DNA from: Tectiglobus sp965223355
GTDB taxonomy: Bacteria > Pseudomonadota > Alphaproteobacteria > Rhizobiales > Hyphomicrobiaceae
Reading direction: 5' to 3'
NCBI GenBank assembly: GCA_965223355.1
Contig: CBDCWE010000003.1
Span: 4,712,001-4,776,000, forward strand
Length of the DNA: 64,000 nucleotides
Both the position numbers and the translations under genes were made by a program. A model generated the notes under the pieces. The model had not been told where the DNA came from, ran no database searches, and was given only the letters and a program-made list of their open reading frames with translations. Shown one piece after another: positions 40,343 through 49,245 of this stretch; position 1 is the first letter of the stretch, and the number at the start of each line of letters is the position of its first letter.

Positions 40343-41184
40343 GTGCGCACTCGTTGCCACAATGCACCGGCCTCACGACGGCGCATGAAAATCGGCCCGA
40401 ACGGCTTATCCTGACGCAGGTCCACCAAACCTTCACGTGCCATTTCGAGCGCCGCCCCAAAGGAACTGGCGACGATCGTCCGGCTGTCCTCCCCGGCACC
40501 GAGAAACTCCTTCAAACATGCATCAAGCTGCAGCCAGCTGCCACTGACACGCCCGACCAGACGTTCAAGCCGGATACGGGCATCCTTGATCGACCACACC
40601 CGGCGCCTGCTGACGACGTGCACGCGCGGCAGCGTTCGCTTGCGCAAAGTTGCATAGGCCCGCAAGAGGTCGAACAGATCCGCCTTGATGTCGGTGTCGC
40701 GGTGGGCCTTTACAGCTTCCGGCTGCCCCCGCGCAAACACGTCGCGCCCGAGCCGATCACGGGTCAACAACCGTGCCGATGCCTCACGCATCGCCTCCAG
40801 TCGCATCAGCCGAAACGCGAGACGCTGCGCCAACTCCTCACCGCTCGGCTCGTCATCATCACCGTCATCACGCGGCAGCAGCAGGCGCGATTTCAGATAC
40901 GTCAGCCACGCCGCCATCACCAGATAATCGGCCGCAAGTTCGAGCCGTAACCGCTTTGCTTCGGCAATGAAGGCCAGGTACTGTTCGGCCAACGCCAGAA
41001 CCGACAAACTTGCCAAATCGACCTGTTGCGTGCGCGCCATCGCCAGCAACAGATCCAGCGGACCTTCGTATCCGGCCACATCGACGACGAAATCGTCGGC
41101 GCCTGCGGCATGAACCGCACGCACCGGCCGCTCCCAGGCCTCGCGCGAGACCGCCTCGCTGGCACTTTCATCATTCATCGTCAA
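40339..41184 (-). CDS. scpA: Segregation and condensation protein A
   Basis: ScpA is the kleisin that bridges SMC heads. The 281-residue protein has the kleisin N-terminal region VAGYEGPLDLLLAMARTQQV DLASL, then ALAEQYLAFI and LAADYLVMAAWLTYLKSRLL LP. The C-terminal winged helix is degenerate but recognisable near residues 195-270. It directly precedes scpB with an overlapping stop and start, and it follows nagZ by 39 bases, the common alphaproteobacterial order. Confidence 0.94.
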   Translation of the reverse strand: MTMNDESASEAVSREAWERPVRAVHAAGADDFVVDVAGYEGPLDLLLAMARTQQVDLASLSVLALAEQYLAFIAEAKRLRLELAADYLVMAAWLTYLKSRLLLPRDDGDDDEPSGEELAQRLAFRLMRLEAMREASARLLTRDRLGRDVFARGQPEAVKAHRDTDIKADLFDLLRAYATLRKRTLPRVHVVSRRRVWSIKDARIRLERLVGRVSGSWLQLDACLKEFLGAGEDSRTIVASSFGAALEMAREGLVDLRQDKPFGPIFMRRREAGALWQRVRT

Positions 41185-41223
41185 CCGGCGTGTTTTGCGG
41201 TGTTGAACAAACTGACGGCAGCA

Positions 41224-42267
41224 TCAGGCCAGTCTATCTCCAGAATCAGCCACGGCCGTCATGTGATCTGCCAATAGGGTTTCTGCAGCCGCGATATCGA
41301 GTGGATAAGCCTCACGTGTGGCAACCGAAACACAAGCTTGAAATCGCCGCAAGGCATCATCTTCAAGCCACGGCACGCCGGCAGCGACCGCCTCCATCTC
41401 GGCGAGGTTGCCGTTGCAATGCAGCGCGATATCGCAGCCGGCCCTGATCGCCCCGTTGGCGCGATCGGTCATCGTGCCCTGCAGGGCATGCATCGCCAGA
41501 TCGTCGGTCATCAAGAGACCGTCGAAGCCGATCTCTCCGCGTACGATATCGGCAATAACGGGCGCCGACAGGGTCGCCGGTCGCAGCTCATCGATCGCCG
41601 CATAGACGACGTGGCCGGTCATGGCGGCCGGCAAATGGCGCAAGGCACGAAACGTTGCAAAATCCGTCCTTGACAGTTCATCGCGCGGCGTCGATACGAC
41701 CGGCACGGCCCAATGACTGTCGACCGCGGCGCGGCCGTGGCCGGGAATATGTTTCATGACCGGCAGCACACCCATGGCTACCGAGCTCTCTGCCACCAGC
41801 CGCGCCAGCCGAATGATGGTTGCGACGTCGCTGCCGTAGGCGCGCGTGCCGATGACATCGTGCGAGCCACTGACCGGGACATCGAGACACGGCACGCAAT
41901 TGACGTTGATACCGACGGCCTTGAGATCATGCGCCGCCAACAGCGTCGCTTGGCGGATGGCCGTTTCGCTTGCCGATGGCGCGCCGGCATACCGACTTGC
42001 AAACGACGCCGCCGCCGGCAGCGACCGCCAGTGTGGCGGGCACAAGCGTTGCACCTTGCCGCCCTCCTGATCGACGAGAACCAAAACGTCCGATCCGGCG
42101 CCGATCGCGATCCGAGCCGCCGCGATCAGCGCTGACAACTGCTGCGGTGTGTCGATATTGCGCTTGAAGACAATCACTCCCGCCGGCCGTTGCCGCTCCA
42201 GAAACCGCGCCTCATCGCGACCCAGGTGCAACCCCGCGAGCCCGGTAATCAATGCCTTCCGTTTCAT
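41224..42267 (-). CDS. nagZ: Beta-N-acetylhexosaminidase (peptidoglycan recycling)
   Basis: NagZ removes GlcNAc from muropeptides in the cytoplasm. This 347-residue GH3 enzyme has VLVDQEGGKVQRL, MKHIPGHGRAAVDSHWAVPV with the His of the catalytic dyad and substrate-binding residues, and FDGLLMTDDLAMHAL, whose Asp is the nucleophile. No signal peptide is visible, as expected. It lies between the SPOR-domain gene and scpA, 39 bases from each. Confidence 0.94.
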   Translation of the reverse strand: MKRKALITGLAGLHLGRDEARFLERQRPAGVIVFKRNIDTPQQLSALIAAARIAIGAGSDVLVLVDQEGGKVQRLCPPHWRSLPAAASFASRYAGAPSASETAIRQATLLAAHDLKAVGINVNCVPCLDVPVSGSHDVIGTRAYGSDVATIIRLARLVAESSVAMGVLPVMKHIPGHGRAAVDSHWAVPVVSTPRDELSRTDFATFRALRHLPAAMTGHVVYAAIDELRPATLSAPVIADIVRGEIGFDGLLMTDDLAMHALQGTMTDRANGAIRAGCDIALHCNGNLAEMEAVAAGVPWLEDDALRRFQACVSVATREAYPLDIAAAETLLADHMTAVADSGDRLA

Positions 42268-42306
42268 TTCCGGAGTATCCGCAATCCGATCCGGGACTTG
42301 GCCAGG

Positions 42307-44259
42307 TCAATAAGGTGCCACCCAGCAACCGGAATAGCCGGCTGTCTTAAGGCGCGTGCACAGCCGTGCTGCGACCTGTCGCGAGCCCGGCGGTCCAACC
42401 ACCGCACGATACATCACGCCGAGACCGCGCGAGCTCAAATCAGCGCGCCGCACATCCGGAACTTTGGCACTGAGAATGCCGCCATAGCGCTGCTGCAGGT
42501 CGGCAAAACTCGTGAGCGCATCGATCCGGCTGCGTTTCGTCGACAGCACCGCAACATAGCCGTTGCCGGCCCCGGCCGCGACCGCGCCGTCAGTCGCGCC
42601 CGACGTCGCCGCCGGCGAGCCTGTTGCTGCGACGGCGGGCCGTTCGTTCACACGCGGAACCACCTGACGCACATTCGCCTGCGGCGTCTGGACCACAGGT
42701 TGTGCGACGGCCGGGCTGACGACCGGTTTTGCGATGCCGGAGCGAACCGGCAATGGCGGATACTTGCTGTTGCGACGGCGCACAGGCGCTGTTTGGGTTG
42801 GCGCTACAGCTGGTAGTGGTGGTGACCTGGACGCGACCACCGCCGCTGCGGCCGGTCGTTTGGCCGGCCGCAGCGGCGGCGTTGTCGGCGCGCCGGCACC
42901 CGCCTGCGGTTGCGCCTGCGGCACAGCCGGCTGCGCTGCCGGTTGGACCGAGCCGAGGCCGCCTTGTATCGTCATACCCGGAATTGGAACCGTATCCGCC
43001 ACGACCGGCTGCACCGGACCCGGCGCGGCAGCGGTCGGTGCTGGCGCAGTCTTTTCCGTCGCGGGTATGATCATGCGGCCGTCACGACCAAACTGTATCG
43101 ACCGCACCTTGCGCACCCGGCCGGCGCTGCCGGCCTGCGCATCGGCCTGCCCGCGGTTGCCGATCTTGTCCAAAACCTTGCTGTCTTGATTGACGAACTT
43201 GCGCCCACCGGGCTCAACCGGCTGGATCTTCGCCGGCGCCTTCTTGGCCTTGACGACCGGCGCCGCCGACTGGTCCGGGGCGCTGGCAAACAACACGTTA
43301 TAGCCGTACGCAAACCCGCCGCCGACGACGATCGTGCTGACGAGCGCGGCCGCGATGATGAACTTACGCGTGCCGCCGCCACCGTCCTCCTCGAACTCAT
43401 CGTAGTCCTCGTACTCATCCTCGTCGCCGTAACCATCATCATGCTGGGTTACGGCGCCGTGACCAGACTGATCGGGATAGGCCGGCAGCGAACCGGCTGG
43501 ATCATTGAAACCGGGGCCGACGCCCGCGGGATCGTCCGGGTATGGGCCGGGCGTGTTGTGGGTCCAGTCCTGGCCCGGCATATAACCCGGCTCACCAAAT
43601 GCGGGGCGCCGGTCGGGTTGTCCGGCCGGTTTGTAGTTGCCGAGGTCATAGTGCTGGTGCTGGTGCTGGTGCTGGTGCTCGTGATGCGGGTGCTGATACC
43701 GACCTTCGCCAGCCTGCCAGTGCTGTTCGCCGCCGTGCTGCCAGTATTGCTGATCACCGTGTGGCTGCGATCCAAATCCCGGATCCGCCGGCTGTGGCTC
43801 TTGGCCCGACGGGTGCAGTTGCGCCTGTTCGAAGCGTTCGCTCAGACTGGGCGGCTGGGGATAGGCATGTTGGTGATGCGGTTCGGTCGGTGGTACGTCG
43901 TAGTTTGGCGGCGCCTGGCCGCCATATCGATCGCCCGCCTGATGGTCCGCATAACCGTACCCGTGCGGTTGTTGCGGGAACGGAAATCCGTCGCCCTGTG
44001 GCGGCGGCACATCGCGATGCGCGCCGCCGTCCGGCGGCACCGGGTGCGGAAAGACATTACCGAAGTTCACACCTTCAGCCGGCCCCTGCGGAAACGCCGG
44101 CGGCGGTTCTTGAGCGTGCAACACGTTCGGGTCGAGGCCGGGCTGCGGCGGCTGGCCAGGCCAGTCGAAATGGTGATCCGCACCATGGGATTGCGAAGGA
44201 TTGTCGTCCGGCTGCCGCCACGTCTGTGACTGGTCAAATGGATTTTTCGACCGCGTCAT
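42307..44259 (-). CDS. SPOR-domain membrane protein (septal peptidoglycan binding)
   Basis: The protein has 650 residues. The cytoplasmic N-terminal half, about 295 residues, is rich in Pro, Gln, His, Gly and Asp. It includes a His-Gln tract encoded by a TGCTGG hexamer repeat at 43652-43679. An acidic stretch precedes one membrane helix (FIIAAALVSTIVVGGGFAYG, about residues 297-320). A Pro/Ala-rich periplasmic linker follows. The C-terminal SPOR domain (about residues 570-650) includes YVAVLSTKRSRIDALTSFAD and CTRLKTAGYSGCWVAPY. SPOR domains bind denuded glycan at division sites. It lies between argS and nagZ. Confidence 0.88.
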   Translation of the reverse strand: MTRSKNPFDQSQTWRQPDDNPSQSHGADHHFDWPGQPPQPGLDPNVLHAQEPPPAFPQGPAEGVNFGNVFPHPVPPDGGAHRDVPPPQGDGFPFPQQPHGYGYADHQAGDRYGGQAPPNYDVPPTEPHHQHAYPQPPSLSERFEQAQLHPSGQEPQPADPGFGSQPHGDQQYWQHGGEQHWQAGEGRYQHPHHEHQHQHQHQHYDLGNYKPAGQPDRRPAFGEPGYMPGQDWTHNTPGPYPDDPAGVGPGFNDPAGSLPAYPDQSGHGAVTQHDDGYGDEDEYEDYDEFEEDGGGGTRKFIIAAALVSTIVVGGGFAYGYNVLFASAPDQSAAPVVKAKKAPAKIQPVEPGGRKFVNQDSKVLDKIGNRGQADAQAGSAGRVRKVRSIQFGRDGRMIIPATEKTAPAPTAAAPGPVQPVVADTVPIPGMTIQGGLGSVQPAAQPAVPQAQPQAGAGAPTTPPLRPAKRPAAAAVVASRSPPLPAVAPTQTAPVRRRNSKYPPLPVRSGIAKPVVSPAVAQPVVQTPQANVRQVVPRVNERPAVAATGSPAATSGATDGAVAAGAGNGYVAVLSTKRSRIDALTSFADLQQRYGGILSAKVPDVRRADLSSRGLGVMYRAVVGPPGSRQVAARLCTRLKTAGYSGCWVAPY

Positions 44260-44297
44260 TCGCTACACCCCAATATCCCATCTCACGAATCACCATG

Positions 44298-46058
44298 CTA
44301 GCGCATCTCCAACGGTGCATATACGCCAAGGATCGCCAACCCGGTCGCAATGACCTGCTGGGTGGCCGCCACCAGCGCTAGCCGCGCAGTCGTGAGTGCA
44401 ATGTCATCTGGCTGGCTAAACCTCAAATGTGGCGAATCATTGCCACGCGCCCATTGATGATGAAAAGCAGAAGCAAGATCATAGAGATAAAATGGCAAAC
44501 GGTGGGGCTCACGATCCCGTGCCGCACCCTCAACAACGCGCGCAAATCGCGCCAGCTCCCGCATTAAGACGCGCTCGCCAGGATCCTCAAGACGGCTGAG
44601 ATCGGCGCCGGCGGTGCGCACGGCTTGCAGTGTCAGCTCGGGAAATGCTGCGCGTGCCGTGCGCAACACCGATTGTGCTCTGGCGTGGGCATACTGGACG
44701 TAGAACACCGGATTGTCCTTCGACTGCTCGACCACGCGGGCGAGATCGAAGTCCAAAGCCGAGTCGTGCTTGCGCATCATCATCATGAAACGCACCGGAT
44801 CGCATCCCACTTCTTCAACGACATCACGCAGAGCAACAAACGTTCCCGCGCGTTTCGACATGCGAACCGGTTGGCCATCGCGCAACACTCTAACAAGCTG
44901 AGTAACCGGCGTTTCAAATTTGGCCGCCCCGTCCGACAGCGCACTCACGATCGCCTTCAGCCGCGGAATGTATCCGACGTGGTCGGCGCCTAAAACGTTA
45001 AGGTATTCATCAAAGCCGCGTTCGAGCTTGTTGCGATGATAGGCAACATCGTTCGCGAAATAGGTATAGCTGCCGTCCGATTTCATCAGCGCCCGATCAA
45101 CATCGTCACCGAACTCCGTTGATCTAAACAGCGTTTGCTCGCGGTCTTCCCAGTCATCATCGTCATGCCCGAGCGGCTTCGGCAGCCGACCCTCATAGAT
45201 CAATCCGCGCGCGCGCAGATCCGCGATCGCCGCAGCCACCTGATCACGACCGCCGGCCGTCAAAGACAGTTCCGAGAAGAACACGTCATGGCGAACATTG
45301 AGCGCCGCCAGATCGCCCTTGATTTCGTCGAGCAGCGCCGCCACCGCGGCCGCGCGCGCAAGAATGATCGCATCGGCGGTGTCCATGTCGCGCAACCGGG
45401 AGCCGAATTTCTCAGCCAGCGCCTTGCCAATCGGCTTCATATACTCGCCCGGATAAAGCCCCTCGGGGATCTCGCCGACCTCTTCACCGAGCACTTCGCG
45501 GTACCGCAGCAAGGCCGAACGACCAAGTTTGTCGACCTGTGCGCCGGCATCGTTGACATAATATTCGCGCGTGACGTCGTAGCCGGCAAATGCCAACAGA
45601 TTGGACAGCGTGTCGCCGAAGACGGCGCCGCGGCAATGGCCGATATGCATTGGCCCGGTCGGGTTTGCCGAAACGTATTCGACGTGCACGCGACGCCCGT
45701 CGCCAAGATCGGCGCGGCCGTAGTCTGCGCCCAGCTCCAGAACCCTGGCGAGCAGGCGCTGCCACACCGCATCCGCAAGTGTCATGTTGATAAAACCCGG
45801 CCCGGCCACCTCGACCCTGGCGAGATCCTCATCGCAGCCCAAGCGCGCGACAATCTCATGTGCAAGATCACGCGGCTTTCGCCCGGCCCGCTTGGCCAGC
45901 GCCATTGCGGCATTGGATGCCAGGTCGCCGTGCGCCGCATCACGCGGTTCCTGGATCTCGATGCCCTTGAAATCCAATTCACTCGGCAGTTCGCCGTCGG
46001 CTTGCATGGCCGCCAGCACGGCAGTGACCTTGTCGCCAACTTGCGTGAAAATGTTCAT
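44298..46058 (-). CDS. argS: Arginyl-tRNA synthetase
   Basis: ArgS charges tRNA-Arg. The 586-residue class I enzyme has an N-terminal recognition domain, the HIGH motif in ANPTGPMHIGHCRGAVFGDT near residue 138, and YYVNDAGAQVDKLG. A KMSK-like segment, RMSKRAGTFVALRDVVEEVG, is near residue 396. The C-terminal anticodon domain follows with FYVQYAHARAQSVLR. The ATG at 46058 fits the usual start (MNIFTQV). It lies 100 bases after dgt, in the conserved order dgt-argS-SPOR. Confidence 0.96.
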   Translation of the reverse strand: MNIFTQVGDKVTAVLAAMQADGELPSELDFKGIEIQEPRDAAHGDLASNAAMALAKRAGRKPRDLAHEIVARLGCDEDLARVEVAGPGFINMTLADAVWQRLLARVLELGADYGRADLGDGRRVHVEYVSANPTGPMHIGHCRGAVFGDTLSNLLAFAGYDVTREYYVNDAGAQVDKLGRSALLRYREVLGEEVGEIPEGLYPGEYMKPIGKALAEKFGSRLRDMDTADAIILARAAAVAALLDEIKGDLAALNVRHDVFFSELSLTAGGRDQVAAAIADLRARGLIYEGRLPKPLGHDDDDWEDREQTLFRSTEFGDDVDRALMKSDGSYTYFANDVAYHRNKLERGFDEYLNVLGADHVGYIPRLKAIVSALSDGAAKFETPVTQLVRVLRDGQPVRMSKRAGTFVALRDVVEEVGCDPVRFMMMMRKHDSALDFDLARVVEQSKDNPVFYVQYAHARAQSVLRTARAAFPELTLQAVRTAGADLSRLEDPGERVLMRELARFARVVEGAARDREPHRLPFYLYDLASAFHHQWARGNDSPHLRFSQPDDIALTTARLALVAATQQVIATGLAILGVYAPLEMR

Positions 46059-46158
46059 GGGCTGCAGACCTGAGGGTTGTGGCAGATGGCGCCGATGTTG
46101 CCAGCGCGCGGCGACCCGGCCATCGAAATTTCCGCGCATTGTCCTGCGCCGGCGCGGG

Positions 46159-47400
46159 TTAGCGCAGTTCCGGGGTATCGTCAAATAGGCGGCGATGATG
46201 CGCAATCGCATAGCGATCTGTCATGCCGGCGATAAAGTCACCGACCCGGCGCAAGCGGTCTCGCTCATCGAGGCTTTCGATGCCCGCCTGCCACTCCTGC
46301 GGCAGCGCTTCGGGGCGGGCAACAAAGTAGTCGACGAGATCGCGCACAACCCGCTCAGCATCATCCATGATCGCCAGCACGAACCGGTGCCGATAGAGGT
46401 TTGCAAACAGAAACCGGCGTAACTCGGCGAGTTCGTCCTGCATCGACGGCGAAAACATCACCAGTGTTTGGTTGGCGTGGCGGATGTCATCGGGGTGTTG
46501 GGGCCGCAATTGCTTCAGCCTGGCGCGCGCTTCGGTGACCGCATCGGCAATGATCACGGTGATCAGGCGCCGGGTGATCGCGTAGACATCGCGTCCGCCA
46601 TCACCGTTTGCACCAACCGCGATGCCATCCACAATCCGGCGCACGACCGCGACGTCGAAGAGATCGCCAATCGAGATCAGTCCGGCGCGCAAGCCATCGT
46701 CGATATCGTGAGTATGCCAGGCGATGTCATCGGCGATCGCCGCGGCCTGCGCTTCGCCGGAGGCGAAACTGGCGAGGCAAAGATCCATTCGGCGCTGGAA
46801 ATTCCTGACCGCATGAACAAATCTGCGATCGCCAGGCGTGGCGCCAAGCGCCGGCGGCCCGTTGTGCTTGGCCAGCCCCTCGAGCGTCTCCCACGACAGA
46901 TTGAGACCGTCGAAGTCTGCGTATGTACGCTCCAGAGCGGTGACCAGTCTGAAACTCTGAACATTGTGATCAAACCCGCCGGTGTCGGCCAGACAGCTAT
47001 CCAGCGCCCGCTCGCCGGCGTGGCCGAACGGCGGGTGGCCGAGATCGTGGCCAAGAGCAATCGATTCTGCCAGGTCCTCATCGAGGCACAGTTGGCGCGC
47101 AATCGTCCGTGCGATCTGGGCGACCTCGAGGCTGTGGGTCAACCGCGTCCGGTAGTGATCGCCCTCATGGTAAATAAACATTTGCGTCTTGTACGTGAGC
47201 CGACGAAACGCTGTTGAATGCAGAATGCGATCGCGATCACGCTGCAAGTGATTTCGCGTCGGGCACGCAGGCTCAGGCGACACTCGCCCCCGGCTGGGCA
47301 CGGCGCTGGCCGCATAGCCGGCCAGTTCGCGTTCACCCGGGCGCAGCGCTTCGCCGAAATCAAGCGGCCGCGCCGAATGCGCCATCGTCACGAGTGTCAT
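46159..47400 (-). CDS. dgt: dGTPase-like deoxynucleoside triphosphohydrolase
   Basis: This 413-residue HD-domain enzyme hydrolyses dNTPs. RDRDRILHSTAFRRLTYKTQ and GDHYRTRLTHSLEVAQIART give the first metal His. ALGHDLGHPPFGHAGERALD is the HD motif. GLNLSWETLEGLAKHNG and the TEARARLKQLRP region complete the pattern. It is divergent from erpA, with about 180 bases between them that must hold both promoters, and it precedes argS. Confidence 0.93.
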   Translation of the reverse strand: MTLVTMAHSARPLDFGEALRPGERELAGYAASAVPSRGRVSPEPACPTRNHLQRDRDRILHSTAFRRLTYKTQMFIYHEGDHYRTRLTHSLEVAQIARTIARQLCLDEDLAESIALGHDLGHPPFGHAGERALDSCLADTGGFDHNVQSFRLVTALERTYADFDGLNLSWETLEGLAKHNGPPALGATPGDRRFVHAVRNFQRRMDLCLASFASGEAQAAAIADDIAWHTHDIDDGLRAGLISIGDLFDVAVVRRIVDGIAVGANGDGGRDVYAITRRLITVIIADAVTEARARLKQLRPQHPDDIRHANQTLVMFSPSMQDELAELRRFLFANLYRHRFVLAIMDDAERVVRDLVDYFVARPEALPQEWQAGIESLDERDRLRRVGDFIAGMTDRYAIAHHRRLFDDTPELR

Positions 47401-47583
47401 CTGGTCCTGCCTGCGCTACGAGAGTGTGGCGTTGCGAGATGTCGCGCGAACGCCGCCGCGCTTCAACACTTGGCCGCACGCCGCCAGCCGACTACATTAC
47501 GACCCGAACCGGCGAATCCGATCATGTGATTCGTTATACTATGGTGCAATGACAGATTGTTACCCAACCGGACGAATTGATGA

Positions 47584-47934
47584 ATGAGCGATACCATGCT
47601 TGAAACCGCCGAAGCCGTGACCCTGTCAGGGCGCGCGGCCCGCCGCATCAACGAGATTACCAAAGACGAACCGATCAACAAGATGTTGCGGGTGAGCGTC
47701 GAAGGCGGCGGTTGCTCGGGCTTCCAGTACAAATTCGACCTGGTCCCGGCCGCCAACGATGACGACCTGGTGGTCAGAAATGACGGTGCAACCCTGCTGG
47801 TTGATGCCGTCTCATTACCGTTTCTGGCCGGATCCGAAGTTGATTTCGTCGATGAACTGATCGGCGCCATGTTCCAGGTCAAAAACCCCAACGCCGCGGC
47901 CTCCTGCGGCTGCGGCACGAGTTTCACGATCTGA
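47584..47934 (+). CDS. erpA: A-type iron-sulfur insertion protein
   Basis: ErpA/IscA-type carriers deliver Fe-S clusters to target enzymes. The 116-residue protein has the three invariant Cys residues: C44 in EGGGCSGFQYKF, and C108 and C110 in ASCGCGTSF. The ribosome binding site is weak; an ATG four codons later is an alternative start. Its TGA overlaps the xthA ATG (TGATG), so the two are translated together. ErpA rather than IscA is chosen because no isc genes adjoin and erpA next to dgt is the common order here. Confidence 0.92.
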   Translation: MSDTMLETAEAVTLSGRAARRINEITKDEPINKMLRVSVEGGGCSGFQYKFDLVPAANDDDLVVRNDGATLLVDAVSLPFLAGSEVDFVDELIGAMFQVKNPNAAASCGCGTSFTI

Positions 47935-48734
47935 TGTCGCCAATCAAGATCGCAACCTGGAACATCAACGGCGTCAAGGCGCGCCTCACCGTCGTCCAGC
48001 AATGGCTCGAAGAGGCCAAGCCGGACATTGCATGTCTGCAGGAGATTAAAAGCGTCGACGAAGCGTTCCCGGCCGACGTGTTTGAGGCGCTCGGCTACAA
48101 TGTCGAGGTTCATGGCCAAAAGGGTTTCAACGGCGTCGCGATATTTTCACGCTTTCCGTTTGAAGAGGTCAGCCGCCGCCTGCCGGGCGATGAGGCCGAC
48201 GTGCAGGCCCGCTATATCGAAGCCGTTGTCGCAACGCCCATGGGGCCGGTCCGCGTCGCCTCGATCTACCTGCCGAACGGCAATCCGGTCGAGACCGAAA
48301 AGTTCCCCTATAAGCTTGCCTGGATGGAGCGATTGGAGCGGCACGCATCGCACCTCCTGGAGGAGGAACAACCGCTGGTGCTGGCCGGCGATTACAATGT
48401 CATCCCGGAACCGCAGGACTGCTACGATGCGGCCACCTGGGCCGACGATGCACTCTTTCAACCGGCCAGCCGGGATGCCTTTAAACGCTTAAAGAACATC
48501 GGCTTTGTCGAAGCCCTTCGGGCCTGTGATGCGGCGGACAATGTTTTCACATTCTGGGACTACCAAGCCGGCGCCTGGCAGAAAAACAACGGCATCCGGA
48601 TTGATCATCTACTGCTCTCACCGCAGGCGGCCGACCTCCTCGTGGCGGTCGGCATCGACAAGCACACGCGCAGCTGGGAAAAGCCGTCCGATCATGTGCC
48701 CGTCTACGCCGAGTTCGGCGCGCCGGCCGCTTAG
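47934..48734 (+). CDS. xthA: Exodeoxyribonuclease III (AP endonuclease)
   Basis: XthA repairs abasic sites and 3' blocks in DNA. The 266-residue protein has KIATWNINGVKARLTVVQQW, CLQEIKSVDEAFP with the metal-binding Glu, VASIYLPNGNP, LAGDYNVIPEPQDCYD with the Asp/Asn pair, IRIDHLLLS, and SDHVPVYAEF with the catalytic Asp-His. It is translationally coupled to erpA. The stop TAG is the first part of A repeat copy 6, so the gene ends exactly at the repeat border. Confidence 0.95.
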   Translation: MSPIKIATWNINGVKARLTVVQQWLEEAKPDIACLQEIKSVDEAFPADVFEALGYNVEVHGQKGFNGVAIFSRFPFEEVSRRLPGDEADVQARYIEAVVATPMGPVRVASIYLPNGNPVETEKFPYKLAWMERLERHASHLLEEEQPLVLAGDYNVIPEPQDCYDAATWADDALFQPASRDAFKRLKNIGFVEALRACDAADNVFTFWDYQAGAWQKNNGIRIDHLLLSPQAADLLVAVGIDKHTRSWEKPSDHVPVYAEFGAPAA

Positions 48735-48869
48735 AGCAACCTGCCTTTATTCGGAATCGGAACGATCCCGAATAAAGGCAGAAAGTTGCTCGCCTCTAAA
48801 GTGGCGATCATCTTTGTGCTTTAAGTTGGAACCGCAATGGCGGTTCCAACTTAAAGCACGATGATCTAG
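48731..48869. repeat. Repeat family A, copy 6 (full double hairpin)
   Basis: This is a complete copy from TTAG to CTAG. The first hairpin is as in copy 3. The second has the loop AATG instead of AATA between the 20-bp arms. TTAG contributes the xthA stop. A B repeat follows directly. Confidence 0.92.
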
Positions 48870-49029
48870 AGCGTGTTCGGGGTCCAGGGGATGATCTCCT
48901 GGTCGGGGTGTTTGAGGGGCTGAAAGCCCCTCAAGGATCGCCGCAACGCGGCGATATGTTAAGGGCTCTGCCCTTAACGATCCCGCCAAAGGGCAATGCC
49001 CTTTGGAAACCTGAAACTTGATCAGAGCC
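48870..49029. repeat. Repeat family B, copy 4
   Basis: It has the five hairpins in the usual order. The first is CCAGGGGATGATCTCCTGG (one mismatch). The fourth is TTAAGGGCTCTGCCCTTAA and the fifth CCAAAGGGCAATGCCCTTTGG. The left terminal repeat is lost; the right end stops in CTTGATCAGAGCC. The remaining bases to 49245 hold no recognisable gene. Confidence 0.85.
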
Positions 49030-49245
49030 TGGTCGGCGCGGTCGGCAGCGCGATGCAGGGCATAGAGCAAGCGGGGCAACGCATCGGGCGGCCGCCTCAA
49101 GCCGACCCGCAGGGCCGGGCGCTTTTGAGCGCCGGCTGCGTTGCGCACCTGTGAAGTGCCTCAATTCATAGCTGGGGCGGTATAAGGCAACCTGCAGGAA
49201 CGATCAGCTTTAAGAACAATCGCCAGCTTTGGGCGGATCGTGACG

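Noticed and set aside
42910..44229. Long open frame (about 439 codons) on the plus strand
   Set aside because: It is the antisense shadow of the SPOR-domain gene, rich in Arg and Val, with no protein-like motifs. GC-rich codon use creates such frames.
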